A stretch of DNA of 43,315 bases from Phyllobacteriaceae bacterium (lineage in GTDB: Bacteria > Pseudomonadota > Alphaproteobacteria > Rhizobiales > Devosiaceae), in contig JAAZLP010000073.1 of NCBI GenBank assembly GCA_012799265.1, positions 1 to 43,315 on the forward strand, given 5' to 3'. Positions 1-10,340 of the stretch are shown in pieces. The stretch's first letter is position 1. The number at the start of each line of letters is the position of its first letter. The translations under genes and the position numbers were made by a program. The notes under the pieces were generated by a model that had not been told where the DNA came from, did not search any database, and saw only the letters and a program-made list of their open reading frames with translations.

Positions 1-498
1 CGCCTGATCGAAATCTGGACGTCGATCCCGGCCCCCTACCTGCTGCTCATCATCTCATCAGTGATTGCCCCCAGCTTCTGGGTGCTACTGGGGATATTGC
101 TGCTGTTTTCCTGGGTATCACTGGTGGGCATCGTGCGCGCCGAATTCCTGCGCGCCCGCAACTTTGAATATGTGAATGCGGCCCGGGCGCTTGGTGTCTC
201 CAACCGAACCATCATGTGGCGGCATCTCCTGCCCAATGCCATGGTGGCGACGCTTACCTTCATTCCGTTTATCCTGTCCGGCTCGGTCGCCACCCTCACC
301 TCACTCGATTTCCTGGGTTTCGGATTGCCGCCGGGATCGCCCTCCCTAGGTGAACTGCTGGCGCAAGGGAAAAGCAATCTTCAGGCGCCGTGGCTCGGGC
401 TGACCGGATTTTTCACCATCGCCATCATGATGACCTTGCTCGTCTTCATCGGCGAAGCGGTACGCGATGCCTTTGATCCGCGGAAGACCTTCCGATGA
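1..498 (+). CDS. yejE: ABC transporter permease YejE, C-terminal part (5' end outside window)
   Basis: The reading frame is open from base 1, so only the last 165 residues of this inner-membrane permease are seen. It carries the binding-protein-dependent transport permease domain: hydrophobic helices at the start and end, and the cytoplasmic coupling-loop signature (ARALGVSNRTIMWRHLLPNA) that docks on the ATPase. The ending (GEAVRDAFDPRKTFR) is typical of YejE/OppC-type permeases. The gene overlaps yejF by 4 bases, and a YejA-type binding protein follows, so all three belong to one importer of oligopeptides or microcin C-like compounds. A yejB partner permease would be expected just upstream, outside the window. 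The assignment as YejE rather than another OppC-type permease rests mainly on these neighbours. Confidence 0.9.
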   Translation, partial: RLIEIWTSIPAPYLLLIISSVIAPSFWVLLGILLLFSWVSLVGIVRAEFLRARNFEYVNAARALGVSNRTIMWRHLLPNAMVATLTFIPFILSGSVATLTSLDFLGFGLPPGSPSLGELLAQGKSNLQAPWLGLTGFFTIAIMMTLLVFIGEAVRDAFDPRKTFR

Positions 499-2117
499 CC
501 GCGCCCTTGCTCTCCGTCCGTGATCTCTCTGTTCACTTTGGCGTCTTTACAGCCGTTAAGGGCGTGTCCTTCGACATAGCGCCGGGCGAGACGCTGGCGT
601 TGGTCGGGGAAAGCGGCTCGGGCAAGTCGGTTACGGCGCTTTCGGTACTGAAACTGCAACCGGCGTCGGCGACGATCACCGGTTCTATCCGCTTCGACGG
701 AAACGAACTGGTTGGCGCTTCCGACGCCGAATTGCGTGCGGTGCGCGGCAATGAAGTCGGGATGATCTTCCAGGAGCCAATGAGCTCACTCAATCCGGTG
801 CACACGATCGGCAGGCAGATTGGCGAAGTGCTGGCCGTGCATCAGGGCATGCGGGCCACTGCCGCGCGGGCGCGAACCATTGAACTGCTCGACGCCGTTG
901 GCATCCCCGATCCGGCGAGCCGATTGGACGACTATCCGCACCAGCTATCCGGCGGACAGCGTCAGCGCGTCATGATCGCTATGGCCATTGCCAATAATCC
1001 GAAACTGCTGATTGCCGACGAGCCCACCACGGCCCTCGACGTGACCGTGCAGGCGCAAATCCTTGACCTGCTGAAGGACCTGCAGAAGCAGTTCGGCATG
1101 GCCGTCCTGTTCATCACCCATGACCTGGCGATCGTCAAAAAGATCGCGGACCGGGTTTGCGTCATGACGAACGGGGAGATTGTCGAGAGCGGACCGGTGG
1201 GCGAGATATTTGCCGATCCAAAGCACGACTACACCAAAAAACTCCTTGCTGCCGCTCCGAAAGGCAACCCACTTGTGCCGGCGGAAGACGCGCCTGCTGT
1301 AGCGGAAGTCGATGATCTCAAGGTCTGGTTCCCCATCAAACGCGGCATCCTCCGCCGCACCGTCGGACATATCCGCGCCGTCGACGGCGTCAGCCTTTCC
1401 ATCCGCAAAGGCGAAACCCTGGGCGTGGTGGGCGAGAGCGGCTCAGGCAAGTCATCGCTGGGCTATGCCCTCCTCCGTCTGATCCCCTCCAAAGGCCGGA
1501 TCGTGGTGCTTGGACAGGATGTGCAATCCCGCAGTTGGCGCGACCTACGTCCATTGCGAAAGCACATGCAGATCGTCTTCCAGGACCCCTTTGGCTCACT
1601 GAGCCCGCGTATGTCAGTCAGCCAGATCGTTGAAGAGGGTCTGCTGGTGCACCAACCCCAAGTGAGCGCGGAGGAACGCCTGAAGAAGGTCGCCGCAGCG
1701 CTTGAAGAAGTCGGGTTGGATGTTTCCACTGCCGCCCGCTACCCGCATGAATTCTCCGGCGGGCAGAGACAGCGCATAGCGATTGCCCGCGCTTTGGTGC
1801 TGGAGCCCGAGCTGGTTGTTCTCGATGAACCGACCTCGGCCCTCGACGTCTCCATTCAGGCTCAGGTAATCGACCTTCTACGCGCCGTGCAAGAGCGGCG
1901 CGGCCTCAGCTACCTTTTCATCAGTCATGACCTCAAGGTCGTTAGGGCGTTGGCGCACCGACTTATCGTCATGCGCCACGGCAAGGTGGTCGAAGAGGGC
2001 CTGGCGCGCGACGTCTTCGCAGCGCCCAAGGAAGATTATACCCGCCAACTGATGGCGGCAGCTTTTGATCTGGCCACAACAGAAGCCGGATTGCCGAATA
2101 CGAGACCGACCGACTAA
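495..2117 (+). CDS. yejF: ABC transporter ATP-binding protein YejF (two fused ATPase domains)
   Basis: A 540-residue protein with two complete ABC ATPase domains, the normal form of YejF. The first half has Walker A GESGSGKS near residue 38, signature LSGGQRQR near 155 and Walker B LLIADEP. The second half has GESGSGKS near 315, signature FSGGQRQR near 420 and LVVLDEP. Each half ends in the oligopeptide/dipeptide ATPase extension. It energises import through YejB/YejE at the cytoplasmic face of the inner membrane. Its start codon overlaps the end of yejE (ATGA), which implies translational coupling, and the binding-protein gene follows after 33 bases. No key motif is missing. Confidence 0.95.
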   Translation: MTAPLLSVRDLSVHFGVFTAVKGVSFDIAPGETLALVGESGSGKSVTALSVLKLQPASATITGSIRFDGNELVGASDAELRAVRGNEVGMIFQEPMSSLNPVHTIGRQIGEVLAVHQGMRATAARARTIELLDAVGIPDPASRLDDYPHQLSGGQRQRVMIAMAIANNPKLLIADEPTTALDVTVQAQILDLLKDLQKQFGMAVLFITHDLAIVKKIADRVCVMTNGEIVESGPVGEIFADPKHDYTKKLLAAAPKGNPLVPAEDAPAVAEVDDLKVWFPIKRGILRRTVGHIRAVDGVSLSIRKGETLGVVGESGSGKSSLGYALLRLIPSKGRIVVLGQDVQSRSWRDLRPLRKHMQIVFQDPFGSLSPRMSVSQIVEEGLLVHQPQVSAEERLKKVAAALEEVGLDVSTAARYPHEFSGGQRQRIAIARALVLEPELVVLDEPTSALDVSIQAQVIDLLRAVQERRGLSYLFISHDLKVVRALAHRLIVMRHGKVVEEGLARDVFAAPKEDYTRQLMAAAFDLATTEAGLPNTRPTD

Positions 2118-2150
2118 CCTCACAACCAAGAACGACGAGGGAGCCGCACG

Positions 2151-4007
2151 ATGACACTTCCAAAGCTTTCAACGCTGGCCATCGCAGGCCTCCTAGCGCT
2201 GGGCCTTGCAGCCCCCGCGCAGGCCCAGACACCAAGCGGGGTGTGGAGCAATTCCTTCCAGCTCGAAGGCGAGCCGAAATATGGGCCCGATTATACCCAT
2301 TTCGACTACGTCAATGTCGATGCACCCAAAGGCGGAACCGTGCGGCTGGGGAGCCTTGGCGGTTTCGATACGTTCAACCCTATCCTGCCAAAGGGCGAGG
2401 TCGCGGACGGCATTGGGCTTCTCTTCGAAACCCTCCTCACCCCATCGCTCGATGAAGTGGGCACCTATTATGGCCACCTCGCCAAGGAGCTGATGGTCGC
2501 GCCCGACAATAGCGCGGTGACCTTCCGGCTTGATCCTGATGCACGCTGGCACGATGGCGAGCCGGTCACCGCCGAGGACGTCGTTTGGACCTTCAACGAA
2601 CTGATCGAGGTGAACCCGGACCGGGCCCAGTACTACGCAGATATCACATCGGTCGAAGTGACCGCGCCGGGTGAGGTTACCTTCTCCTTCAAAGGCACGG
2701 ACAACCGCGAGCTGCCGCTGATTCTGGGCCAGTTGCTTGTGTTGCCGCAGCATTGGTGGGAAGGCACCGACGCCAATGGCAAGCAACGCAATATCGGCGA
2801 ATCCACGCTGGAGCCGCCTCTCGGCTCGGGCCCCTATAAGCTCGCAAGCTTCGATGCTGGCCGCACCATCACCTATGAACGCGTGCCCGACTATTGGGGC
2901 GTCAACCACCCGACCCAGGGGGGTCAGAACAATTTCGATACCTACAAGATCGAATTCTTCCTCGACCTGACGGTGCAGTTTGAAGCCTTCAAGGGCGACC
3001 AGTTCGACTGGTGGAGTGAAAACCAGGCCCGCCGCTGGGCGACAGCCTATGACTTCCCGGCCGTTACTGAAGGCCGCGTCATCCAGGAACTGTTCCCACA
3101 AGACTACAATGGCTCGGGCATCATGGTCGGCTTCGTCATGAACCTGCGCCGCGACAAGTTCGCTGACCCGCTGGTGCGCGAGGCGCTCAACTATGCCTTC
3201 GACTTCGAAGAGCTGAGCAACACGCTTTTTTATGGCCAGTATGAGCGCATCGACAGCTTCTTCTTTGGTCTGCCGTTCAAGTCCTCTGGCCTGCCGGAAG
3301 GCGAGGAGCTGGACATCCTCGAAAGCGTGCGGGACCTTGTTCCCGAAAAGGTCTTTACCACGCCCTATACCAATCCGGTGAGCGGCGATCCGGGCAAGCT
3401 ACGCGCCAATCTGCGGACCGCCATGCAGCTCTTCAACGAGGCAGGCTACACGCTTGAGGGCAACCAGATGGTCGGCCCGGATGGTCAGCCCTTCACCTTT
3501 GAAATCCTGCTCAATGGCCCGACCATCGAGCCGGTGGCGCAAAACCTTGTGACCAACCTTGCCCAGATCGGCGTTGCGGCCACCATCCGCACCGTGGATA
3601 GCCCGCAATTCATCAACCGCGCCCGCAGCTTTGATTATGACATGATCTATTCGGGCTGGGCGCAGTCCTTCACGCCGGGCAATGAGCAGCGCTTCTTCTT
3701 TGCCAGCTCGACCGCTAATCAGGAAGGCGCGCAGAATTATTCGGGTCTCGCCGATCCGGGGGTCGATGCGCTCATTGAAAAGCTGATTGTGGCTGATGAT
3801 CGCGAAACGCAGGAAGCGGCCACCAAAGCGCTCGATCGCGTCCTGCTGGCACACCACATCATCATCCCGAGCTATTCGCTGCGCACCACCCGCTCAGCCC
3901 GCTGGGACCGTTTCAGCCGTCCTGACGAACTGCCGGAGTTTTCATCAGGTTTCCCGACGCTCTGGTGGTGGGATGAAGAAAAAGCGGCCAAGACTGGAGG
4001 CCTCTGA
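2151..4007 (+). CDS. yejA: Periplasmic oligopeptide-binding protein, YejA type
   Basis: A 618-residue extracellular solute-binding protein of family 5. A Sec signal peptide with cleavage at about AQA (residues 24-26) is followed by the SBP_bac_5 fold. YejA-specific stretches are visible: YNGSGIMVGFVMNLRR near residue 320 and REALNYAFDFEELSNTLFYG shortly after. It should capture peptides (in enterobacteria, microcin C) in the periplasm and deliver them to YejBEF. An AGGGAG ribosome site precedes the ATG. Here the binding protein follows the ATPase, whereas in E. coli yejA comes first; such shuffling is common. A strong hairpin terminator follows at once, so it is the last gene of the operon. 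Confidence 0.93.
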   Translation: MTLPKLSTLAIAGLLALGLAAPAQAQTPSGVWSNSFQLEGEPKYGPDYTHFDYVNVDAPKGGTVRLGSLGGFDTFNPILPKGEVADGIGLLFETLLTPSLDEVGTYYGHLAKELMVAPDNSAVTFRLDPDARWHDGEPVTAEDVVWTFNELIEVNPDRAQYYADITSVEVTAPGEVTFSFKGTDNRELPLILGQLLVLPQHWWEGTDANGKQRNIGESTLEPPLGSGPYKLASFDAGRTITYERVPDYWGVNHPTQGGQNNFDTYKIEFFLDLTVQFEAFKGDQFDWWSENQARRWATAYDFPAVTEGRVIQELFPQDYNGSGIMVGFVMNLRRDKFADPLVREALNYAFDFEELSNTLFYGQYERIDSFFFGLPFKSSGLPEGEELDILESVRDLVPEKVFTTPYTNPVSGDPGKLRANLRTAMQLFNEAGYTLEGNQMVGPDGQPFTFEILLNGPTIEPVAQNLVTNLAQIGVAATIRTVDSPQFINRARSFDYDMIYSGWAQSFTPGNEQRFFFASSTANQEGAQNYSGLADPGVDALIEKLIVADDRETQEAATKALDRVLLAHHIIIPSYSLRTTRSARWDRFSRPDELPEFSSGFPTLWWWDEEKAAKTGGL

Positions 4008-4012
4008 CAAAC

Positions 4013-4040
4013 AAAGGGCGGCTTACGGGCCGCCCTTTTT
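4013..4040. terminator. Intrinsic terminator shared by yejA and tamB
   Basis: A 9-bp perfect stem, AAGGGCGGC / GCCGCCCTT, with a 6-base loop is followed by a T run on the plus strand. The minus strand also has a T-rich tail (CTTTGTTTG). It lies between the convergent ends of yejA and tamB and can serve both. Confidence 0.88.
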
Positions 4041-4065
4041 GCATCCGAAGCAACGGGATATCCTG

Positions 4066-7000
4066 CTAGTAATCCCGCTCGAAGAACACACCCAGGCTCG
4101 TATCGCCATTCTGGCCCGCCGTGCCTTTGACGGTCAGATCATCGGTAACATCGAGATTGATCGTCACCTTGGACTGGCCGTTCGCGCCAGCGGTGACACC
4201 CAGATAGATGTTTTCCTGCAGATAAGTCCCAGCCTGGACGCCGACATTGCCGGCATCATCGGTGACGATATCAAGATCGGCCAGACCTGCTGCACCGCGA
4301 AGGCTGTCAACCAGCCCGCCACCGCCGCCACCACCGACCAGTTCGGCTGCAGCCGCTGCGAGCTGTGCCAGCTGGATAGGCGAAAGCTCGCCCATGGAGC
4401 GCTTGAAGATGAGGCGGCTCAGCACTTCATCCTGCGGCAGCGCCGGGTTGGACGAGAAGGTGATGTCCGGCGCCGAAGCTCGGCCCGCAAGCGTGACGAA
4501 GACGGTGATTCCATCGCCGTCAGTGCGCGCGACAAAGTTGAGCTGCGGATCAAGGTCACCCATCAGGGTCACCGAACCGGTCTCGAAGGTGATGCGCTGA
4601 CCGAGGATCGAAAGGCGACCACGATTGAGCTGGAAGCCGCCGACCGGCTGGATATTGCTGATCGGACCAGTGAGACGGACAGAGCCGCCCACTTCCGCGT
4701 CAAGCCCACGGCCACGAATGAAGATCTGGTTGGGGGCGTTGACCGTGACATCGAGGTTAAGCGTCGACGACGAAGCCCCCGTGCTGGTGGTGCGCTCGTC
4801 GATCCGGGCACGATCCAATGTGCGCTGTACGTCTGCCGGTGTGGCGCGGTGCTTCACATCGATCAGCGCTGCCGCGCCGCCGAGGCTTTCCGGTACGGTG
4901 ATATTGGCGTTCTCGACAAAGAGATTGCCAGAAAGCAGCGAGGTCGTACCCAGGTTGCCGGTGAGCCCGAGATTGCCCGACACGGTCGCAACGATAAGGC
5001 TGCCATCGGCATAACGCGCGGAATTGAGCGCGAGGGTGAGATTGGCCGGGAAGCCGCCCGTGAGGCCAACGGTGCCGGAACCGGAAATGGTACCGCCAGT
5101 GGCCAGGCTCGCGCTCAGGCTTTCAACATTGGCTGTCGTGCCGTTGAGCGAGACGCGACCGGCAATGTCGGTCAACCGCAGATTGAGTTCGGGATCCACA
5201 TAGCCTGCGCCGGAAGTCGATACGGAGCCGCCGAATTGCGGACTGGTAAGACTGCCAGTGACGCGGGCGTCGAGATTGGCTGTGCCCGAAAGCTGGCCAC
5301 CGCGGTCAATAAGGAAGCGGTTGCCCAAGGCCAGGGGCGCAGAACCGGTGAGCGAGACAGACACGCCCGGGCCGGAAAGAGGAATGGTGCCGGAACCGGA
5401 GACCGCCAGGCCGCCACTGCCATTGGCTGAAAGGCTCGAAAGGGTCACCACATTGCCGGCATAGATACCGTTGGCGGCGAGCGAGAGCGGCGTAATGCCG
5501 AATTCGGCGATGGCGCTCGCACTGATGCCGGCGGCTTGGGCGTCAAAGGCGACGCGCGGATCGGAGGCCGAACCGGAGATCGTTGCGCGGCCGTTGACAG
5601 TGCCAGCCAGACCGAGATTGGGCACAATGGTATTGGCGATGGACAGCGGCAGGTCTGCAATATCGACGACCATATTGAGCGCATTGCCTGCGGTGCCCGT
5701 GGCCGTGATACTGCCGGAGCCGACATTGAAGCGGACCGCATCGAGCGCCACGCTATCGCCGCTGACCACCAGCGCGGTCGGATTCGCCAAGTTCGCCGAA
5801 AGCTGCCCCTGCACCAAGTTGGCGCGGTCAAGATCAAGGCGGAAACCATTGTCGAGCGGGCTCAGCGAACCGGCCACTTCGACCTTGGTGCCGATATTGA
5901 GCCCAGCGCGGGCCTCGAAATTCGTGGTTGTGCCAGAATTGGTGGCCCGCGCTTCTACGTTGTCGACCAGAAGACCGCTCGCAACAATCTTGCTGGCATT
6001 GGCCCGGCCATCAACAACGGGAACGCCGAAGAGATCGGCGATGCCCGCCGAAATATCGGCTTCGCCGACGCTGATGTCGTTGACCACTAGGCGTGAGGCT
6101 TTGGCAGAAACGGAAGCCGCCTGCTTGCCGTCCTGCGGCTGTAGCTGAACAGAGCCGTTGACCGAGCCTGAGGCATCCATCAGCGCCAGAGCTGCCGCCA
6201 GGGAAATATCCGGCGCTGCCACATCAAGACGACCATTGAGAAGCCCCGTCTCGACTGCACGAGTCACTGCACCTGTGATGCGTGTGCCGGCGATGTCAAA
6301 GGCCAGATCGCGCAGCGACTGCTGGGTGTCGTTGCTGGCAAAATGGCTCTTGAGAGAGGCCGCGTGGCCGCCAACCATGGCGGTGCCGCTGACGTCGCCG
6401 TCGAGCACACCAGAGAGCAGCGTCGCCGCCACGCCGAGCTTGGCGTCGCGCAGCGCATAGTCTCCCAATTGACCCTGTGGCACCTGGCCATCGAGCACCA
6501 GAACCAAGGGTTCTTCCGGGGCACTTGAGCGGGCAGAGCCACGCACGGTCAGCGCGCCGCTGGCTTCGGGAGAAATCAGGCCGAGATCAGCTAGATCGAG
6601 GGCGATGGTGAAATCGGACGTTTCGCTCGCAAAGCTGCCATCGGCGCCGAACTGCACCTGCGCATTGGCGAGACGGAAATCTTGGGCGGTAATACCGGCC
6701 TCAGTGCGGGCAAGACGGCCAGTCAGCTTCACCGCGCCTTCAAGCAGCGCGTCGGCCGTCGGATCATCGACGCGCAGGCTCGTGCCCGTTCCGTCAAAGG
6801 TGAGGTCAAAGCCACCGGAAAGCGGCATGATCTTGCCTTCAGCAGCAAGGCTGAGCGCGCCGCCCAACTGACGACCGGCCAGTCCGGAGAACGGTGAGAT
6901 ATTGGCTGTATCGAGCTGGATACGACCGTCGAAATCGGTGCCATCGATCAGGCCAGCGACGCTGGCCGTAAGCGCCTCGCCAACAATGCGCAGCTGCGCC

Positions 7001-8400
7001 AGTTCAACGGGCTGTCCGGCATTCCAGAGGCCGGCAATGCCAAGGCCAACACTTTCGCCGAGTGCTGCTTCAACGCCTTCATCAGCGGTGATACCGGAGA
7101 GAGCCCCGTCGCCGTTGAAGGTGACCATACGGGTCGCGGGATTGTCGATATCTCGCGCGATGCCATCAATGTCGAGGGCAAAGGTTTCAGCACGGAAGCC
7201 GTCGGTCTCGAAGCCGTTGACATCGACCAGAGCCTGCCAGGCTTCGCCGGTTGACGTGCCGAACTCGATGGCGATTTTTGCGCCGTCGACAAAGGTGGAG
7301 CTGCCCGGAACCGGCAAGGTAACGCGGTTGCCAGCGCGGTCGGCTATGCTTGCGGTGAGATCGAGGCGCGAGAGGAAATTGTCGGCAGTCGTGGACGCGT
7401 TGGCCCTCAGGACTAGCTGTCCACCGGACAGGGTGAAATTGGAGACTTCAAAGCCGCCAGCACTCTTGACGAGCGCATCGGCGCTAAGGCGGGTCTCGGC
7501 GCCGAAGAAGGCGCGATAAGGCTCGGCTACCAGGGTCGAAAGCGGCCCGCCCAGATCGGCGTCAACGACAAAACCCTCAGCCTGCTGGCTGATCTTTGCC
7601 GTGCCCGCCAAGGCCTCGCGATCGTTGGCGAGCAGGCGCATCTGGGTGTTGAGATCAGCAACCGGCCCTTCCCCGTCCAGCGTCAGGGTAACGGCGGGGC
7701 GTCCTTCGATATTGAGCAGGTTGGCAATGACGCCATTGGGCGGCTGGACCAGCGAGAGCCCTAGATCAATCGTATTGCCGTCGCGCCGATAGACAGCGTC
7801 GAGGTCAAGGGTGCCACCGGGGCCATCCAGACGCTCGATATCAAGGACGGCATCCAGATTGCCGCCTTCCAGCGTCATCGAGGCGGTCAGCGAAATCTCG
7901 GAGCCGAGACCAAAGACGCCTTCACCGAAGGTTACTTTCGGAACAGCCAGCTCGCCCAGCTGAATGGCGACTGGAAATTCCGGCACCTCGAACGAGCCTG
8001 CCTCGGGTGGGGGCAAGTCAACTGCGCTCTCCGCGGGAATGGCATTGCGGATGTAATCGATTGACTCGGCGCGCAGAGAATTGACTTCCAGACGGCCGGT
8101 GAAGAGCGCTGCCTGGTTCCAGTTGAGGCTGGCATTGTTCACTCGCAGCCAGACGCCTTCCTGGTCGGAGATGGTAATCTCGCGGATCGAGACATCTGAG
8201 CCCAGGATGCCATCAATATTGGAAAGCCTGATCTGCCGTTCAGGGGTCGACAGGCGATCCTGCACGAAGCTGGTAAGCCAATCCTTCTGCTCTTCGTTGT
8301 TCATATCCTGCGCGAACAGCGCAACGGGTACCGCAGCAGAAGCGAGCAACAGGGCGCCGATGGTAACGCGGCGGCGGGTCTTGGTCGAAAAACGCTGCAT
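4066..8400 (-). CDS. tamB: Translocation and assembly module protein TamB
   Basis: A 1444-residue protein with an N-terminal signal-anchor helix (residues about 12-30, ending LFAQ) and a long series of beta-rich repeats that fill the periplasm. At the C-terminus is the conserved DUF490/TamB domain, with its characteristic asparagine- and glycine-rich strands (NLDVTVNAPNQIFIRGRGL, about residues 1180-1444) and terminal strand GVFFERDY. TamB spans the periplasm as a hydrophobic beta groove and works with TamA in insertion of outer-membrane proteins and lipid transport between membranes. Its start codon shares one base with the tamA stop, so the pair is co-translated. Length is within the range seen in alphaproteobacteria. 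Large open frames on the opposite strand are antisense shadows. Confidence 0.95.
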   Translation of the reverse strand: MQRFSTKTRRRVTIGALLLASAAVPVALFAQDMNNEEQKDWLTSFVQDRLSTPERQIRLSNIDGILGSDVSIREITISDQEGVWLRVNNASLNWNQAALFTGRLEVNSLRAESIDYIRNAIPAESAVDLPPPEAGSFEVPEFPVAIQLGELAVPKVTFGEGVFGLGSEISLTASMTLEGGNLDAVLDIERLDGPGGTLDLDAVYRRDGNTIDLGLSLVQPPNGVIANLLNIEGRPAVTLTLDGEGPVADLNTQMRLLANDREALAGTAKISQQAEGFVVDADLGGPLSTLVAEPYRAFFGAETRLSADALVKSAGGFEVSNFTLSGGQLVLRANASTTADNFLSRLDLTASIADRAGNRVTLPVPGSSTFVDGAKIAIEFGTSTGEAWQALVDVNGFETDGFRAETFALDIDGIARDIDNPATRMVTFNGDGALSGITADEGVEAALGESVGLGIAGLWNAGQPVELAQLRIVGEALTASVAGLIDGTDFDGRIQLDTANISPFSGLAGRQLGGALSLAAEGKIMPLSGGFDLTFDGTGTSLRVDDPTADALLEGAVKLTGRLARTEAGITAQDFRLANAQVQFGADGSFASETSDFTIALDLADLGLISPEASGALTVRGSARSSAPEEPLVLVLDGQVPQGQLGDYALRDAKLGVAATLLSGVLDGDVSGTAMVGGHAASLKSHFASNDTQQSLRDLAFDIAGTRITGAVTRAVETGLLNGRLDVAAPDISLAAALALMDASGSVNGSVQLQPQDGKQAASVSAKASRLVVNDISVGEADISAGIADLFGVPVVDGRANASKIVASGLLVDNVEARATNSGTTTNFEARAGLNIGTKVEVAGSLSPLDNGFRLDLDRANLVQGQLSANLANPTALVVSGDSVALDAVRFNVGSGSITATGTAGNALNMVVDIADLPLSIANTIVPNLGLAGTVNGRATISGSASDPRVAFDAQAAGISASAIAEFGITPLSLAANGIYAGNVVTLSSLSANGSGGLAVSGSGTIPLSGPGVSVSLTGSAPLALGNRFLIDRGGQLSGTANLDARVTGSLTSPQFGGSVSTSGAGYVDPELNLRLTDIAGRVSLNGTTANVESLSASLATGGTISGSGTVGLTGGFPANLTLALNSARYADGSLIVATVSGNLGLTGNLGTTSLLSGNLFVENANITVPESLGGAAALIDVKHRATPADVQRTLDRARIDERTTSTGASSSTLNLDVTVNAPNQIFIRGRGLDAEVGGSVRLTGPISNIQPVGGFQLNRGRLSILGQRITFETGSVTLMGDLDPQLNFVARTDGDGITVFVTLAGRASAPDITFSSNPALPQDEVLSRLIFKRSMGELSPIQLAQLAAAAAELVGGGGGGGLVDSLRGAAGLADLDIVTDDAGNVGVQAGTYLQENIYLGVTAGANGQSKVTINLDVTDDLTVKGTAGQNGDTSLGVFFERDY

Positions 8401-10340
8401 CAGAAGGACTGCCCGATACCGGCATAAATGGCGTAGTCGGGATCCCCTGCCCGCTTGTTGAGCGGCACTGCAACATCGAGGCGAATGGGACCGAGGCCCG
8501 TGTAATAGCGCACGCCGATACCCGCGCCGAGGCGGAGGTCTTCTATGCCCGGGAAGTGGTCGGCAGCGACATAGCCGCCGTCGATAAAGCCAACCACGCC
8601 GATCTCTTCAGTTACTTTGGCTCGAGCCTCGAGCGATGCTTCGAGGAGGTAGCGGCCACCGGTTACGACACCAGAGCCGTCGTCAACGCCGATGGACTTG
8701 AAGCCATAGCCGCGGACAGAACCGCCGCCGCCGGCAAAGAAGAGCTTGTCGGGCGGGGTTTGATCCAGCGAGGGCCCCACCACAGCGCCCGCCTTCACGC
8801 GGCCAGCCAGAACATAGGGATCGTTTTCGCCAAAGCCGAAATAGGTGCGGGCTTCGGCAGTGATGCGACCACCGGCATTGCCATAGACGAAGTCGTAGAA
8901 GGGCTCGATATTTCCGGCAGCAAACCAGCCTTCGGTTGGGTCGACCGTAGAATTGCGCCCGTCATAGATAACGCCGGCATAGAGGCCTGCGGTCGCGAAG
9001 TCTCGGGTGCCGAAATCGTCGTCGAAACGAGCGCGCTCGAAGCTGGCGCCGCCTTCAAAGGTGATCTCATCGGAGAAGAACCAGGTGGCACCGACGCGGG
9101 CAAGTGCCGACGTTTCCGTGAAGGTTGGATAGATCGTCCGCTCGGCCGAGATCGTGGCAACCAGATCAACGTCGGGATGATAAAAGCCCGGCTTGGTGAA
9201 GGTGCCGCCGATCAGATAATCGAACTGGGCGGTATCGACGGGGAAGGCGATGGAGGCCACGCGCGCGTCAAGCCGCAGGCGCTCGGCCTGACCGAACAGA
9301 TTGCGCCAGAGGTGATAGCCTTCGACGCCGAAGCCATCGATACTAGAATAGGTGGCACCAGCGCCAAAGCGGCGACCGGGCAACTCCTCCACCAGAAGTT
9401 CGTAGGGCAAAAGCCCATCGCTACCGATCGAATCCGCGGCCTGAAGGCGTGCCGCGCGAAAGACTTCAAGACGATCAAGACGCTTCTGCGCCCGCGCGAC
9501 ATCGTCGGGATCGTATTCCTGACCAACTTCGAGCCCCGTCTGTTGGGCAACAAAATCGGGGTTCATATTGGTGGTGCCGGCAACCGTGACAGGGCCAAAG
9601 GCGGCACGGCGGCCCGGATTGACCGTGATCAGGACATCAACGGTATTTGTCGCATGGTCTGCAACCACATCGCGCCCGGCAATCTCGGCCTTGGCATAGC
9701 CCTGCTGGCGCCAGGCTTCGAGCGCAAGCGCTTCGGCGCGCGTAATGACTGTCGACCTGGCGATTTCTCCAGCGCCAAAACCACGAAGAACGGGCAGATC
9801 GACCTGATCATCTGGGTCGTCCGTCGCTGGCGCCTGGTTAGCGATGCTGACATTGGCAAAGCGGAAAAGCGGACCGGTGGTGACTGAAATGGTTACGTCG
9901 ACCGGATCGGGCAGGTTAACGTCAGGCGCGATACTGGCAGCTTCGACACCGCCAATCCTGATGCTGACCGCGCCACCATAATGCCCCTCATTGTAGAGGG
10001 CGGCGAGCAGGCGCCTGTAATCACCCCGGGCCTTGGCGATAAGCCCGGCAGCGCCGGAGGCGGGATGACCCTGATCTGCCAGGAGAGCCGACGCATTGCG
10101 CAGTGCAGCCTCAATCGCGCCGCCTTCGCTTGAGGTGAAGGTGACGACATAAGGCTGCGGATCCACGATCACCGCGTCTTCATCGCGGTCCGCCTGATCC
10201 TCAAAAAACTTGAAACCAAAAATTCCGAACGCATAGGCAGGCGAAGGCGCAGCAGTTCCCACTGCCACTGCCAACACCATGCACAAGGCGCCAAAACTCA
10301 ATACACGACGCGCGCTTTGCAGTTGTCTATCCCCGCCCAT
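8400..10340 (-). CDS. tamA: Outer-membrane assembly protein TamA (BamA/Omp85 family)
   Basis: A 646-residue Omp85-family protein. A signal peptide (cleaved near SPAYA, about residue 35) is followed by POTRA domains (about residues 60-330; for example VTVAGTTNMNPDFVAQQTGL) and a C-terminal 16-strand-type barrel of the bacterial surface antigen family. The barrel contains FFAGGGGSVRGYGF, the conserved loop-6 RGY-type motif, and ends in an aromatic residue (GIGQSF), as outer-membrane barrel proteins do. It inserts autotransporters and other barrels together with TamB, encoded directly downstream. The start ATG gives a plausible n-region. Upstream lies the largest non-coding gap of the window, which should hold its promoter. 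Confidence 0.95.
   Translation of the reverse strand: MGGDRQLQSARRVLSFGALCMVLAVAVGTAAPSPAYAFGIFGFKFFEDQADRDEDAVIVDPQPYVVTFTSSEGGAIEAALRNASALLADQGHPASGAAGLIAKARGDYRRLLAALYNEGHYGGAVSIRIGGVEAASIAPDVNLPDPVDVTISVTTGPLFRFANVSIANQAPATDDPDDQVDLPVLRGFGAGEIARSTVITRAEALALEAWRQQGYAKAEIAGRDVVADHATNTVDVLITVNPGRRAAFGPVTVAGTTNMNPDFVAQQTGLEVGQEYDPDDVARAQKRLDRLEVFRAARLQAADSIGSDGLLPYELLVEELPGRRFGAGATYSSIDGFGVEGYHLWRNLFGQAERLRLDARVASIAFPVDTAQFDYLIGGTFTKPGFYHPDVDLVATISAERTIYPTFTETSALARVGATWFFSDEITFEGGASFERARFDDDFGTRDFATAGLYAGVIYDGRNSTVDPTEGWFAAGNIEPFYDFVYGNAGGRITAEARTYFGFGENDPYVLAGRVKAGAVVGPSLDQTPPDKLFFAGGGGSVRGYGFKSIGVDDGSGVVTGGRYLLEASLEARAKVTEEIGVVGFIDGGYVAADHFPGIEDLRLGAGIGVRYYTGLGPIRLDVAVPLNKRAGDPDYAIYAGIGQSF

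Noticed and set aside
3787..5430. Long plus-strand open frame (547 codons) over the end of yejA and tamB
   Set aside because: It is antisense to tamB and runs through the terminator hairpin at 4013-4040. Its translation is low-complexity and charged, with no family pattern, while tamB in the other frame is clear.
8556..9887. Long plus-strand open frame (443 codons) over tamA
   Set aside because: It lies wholly antisense to a clear TamA coding region and shows no recognisable domain; a product of high GC codon bias.
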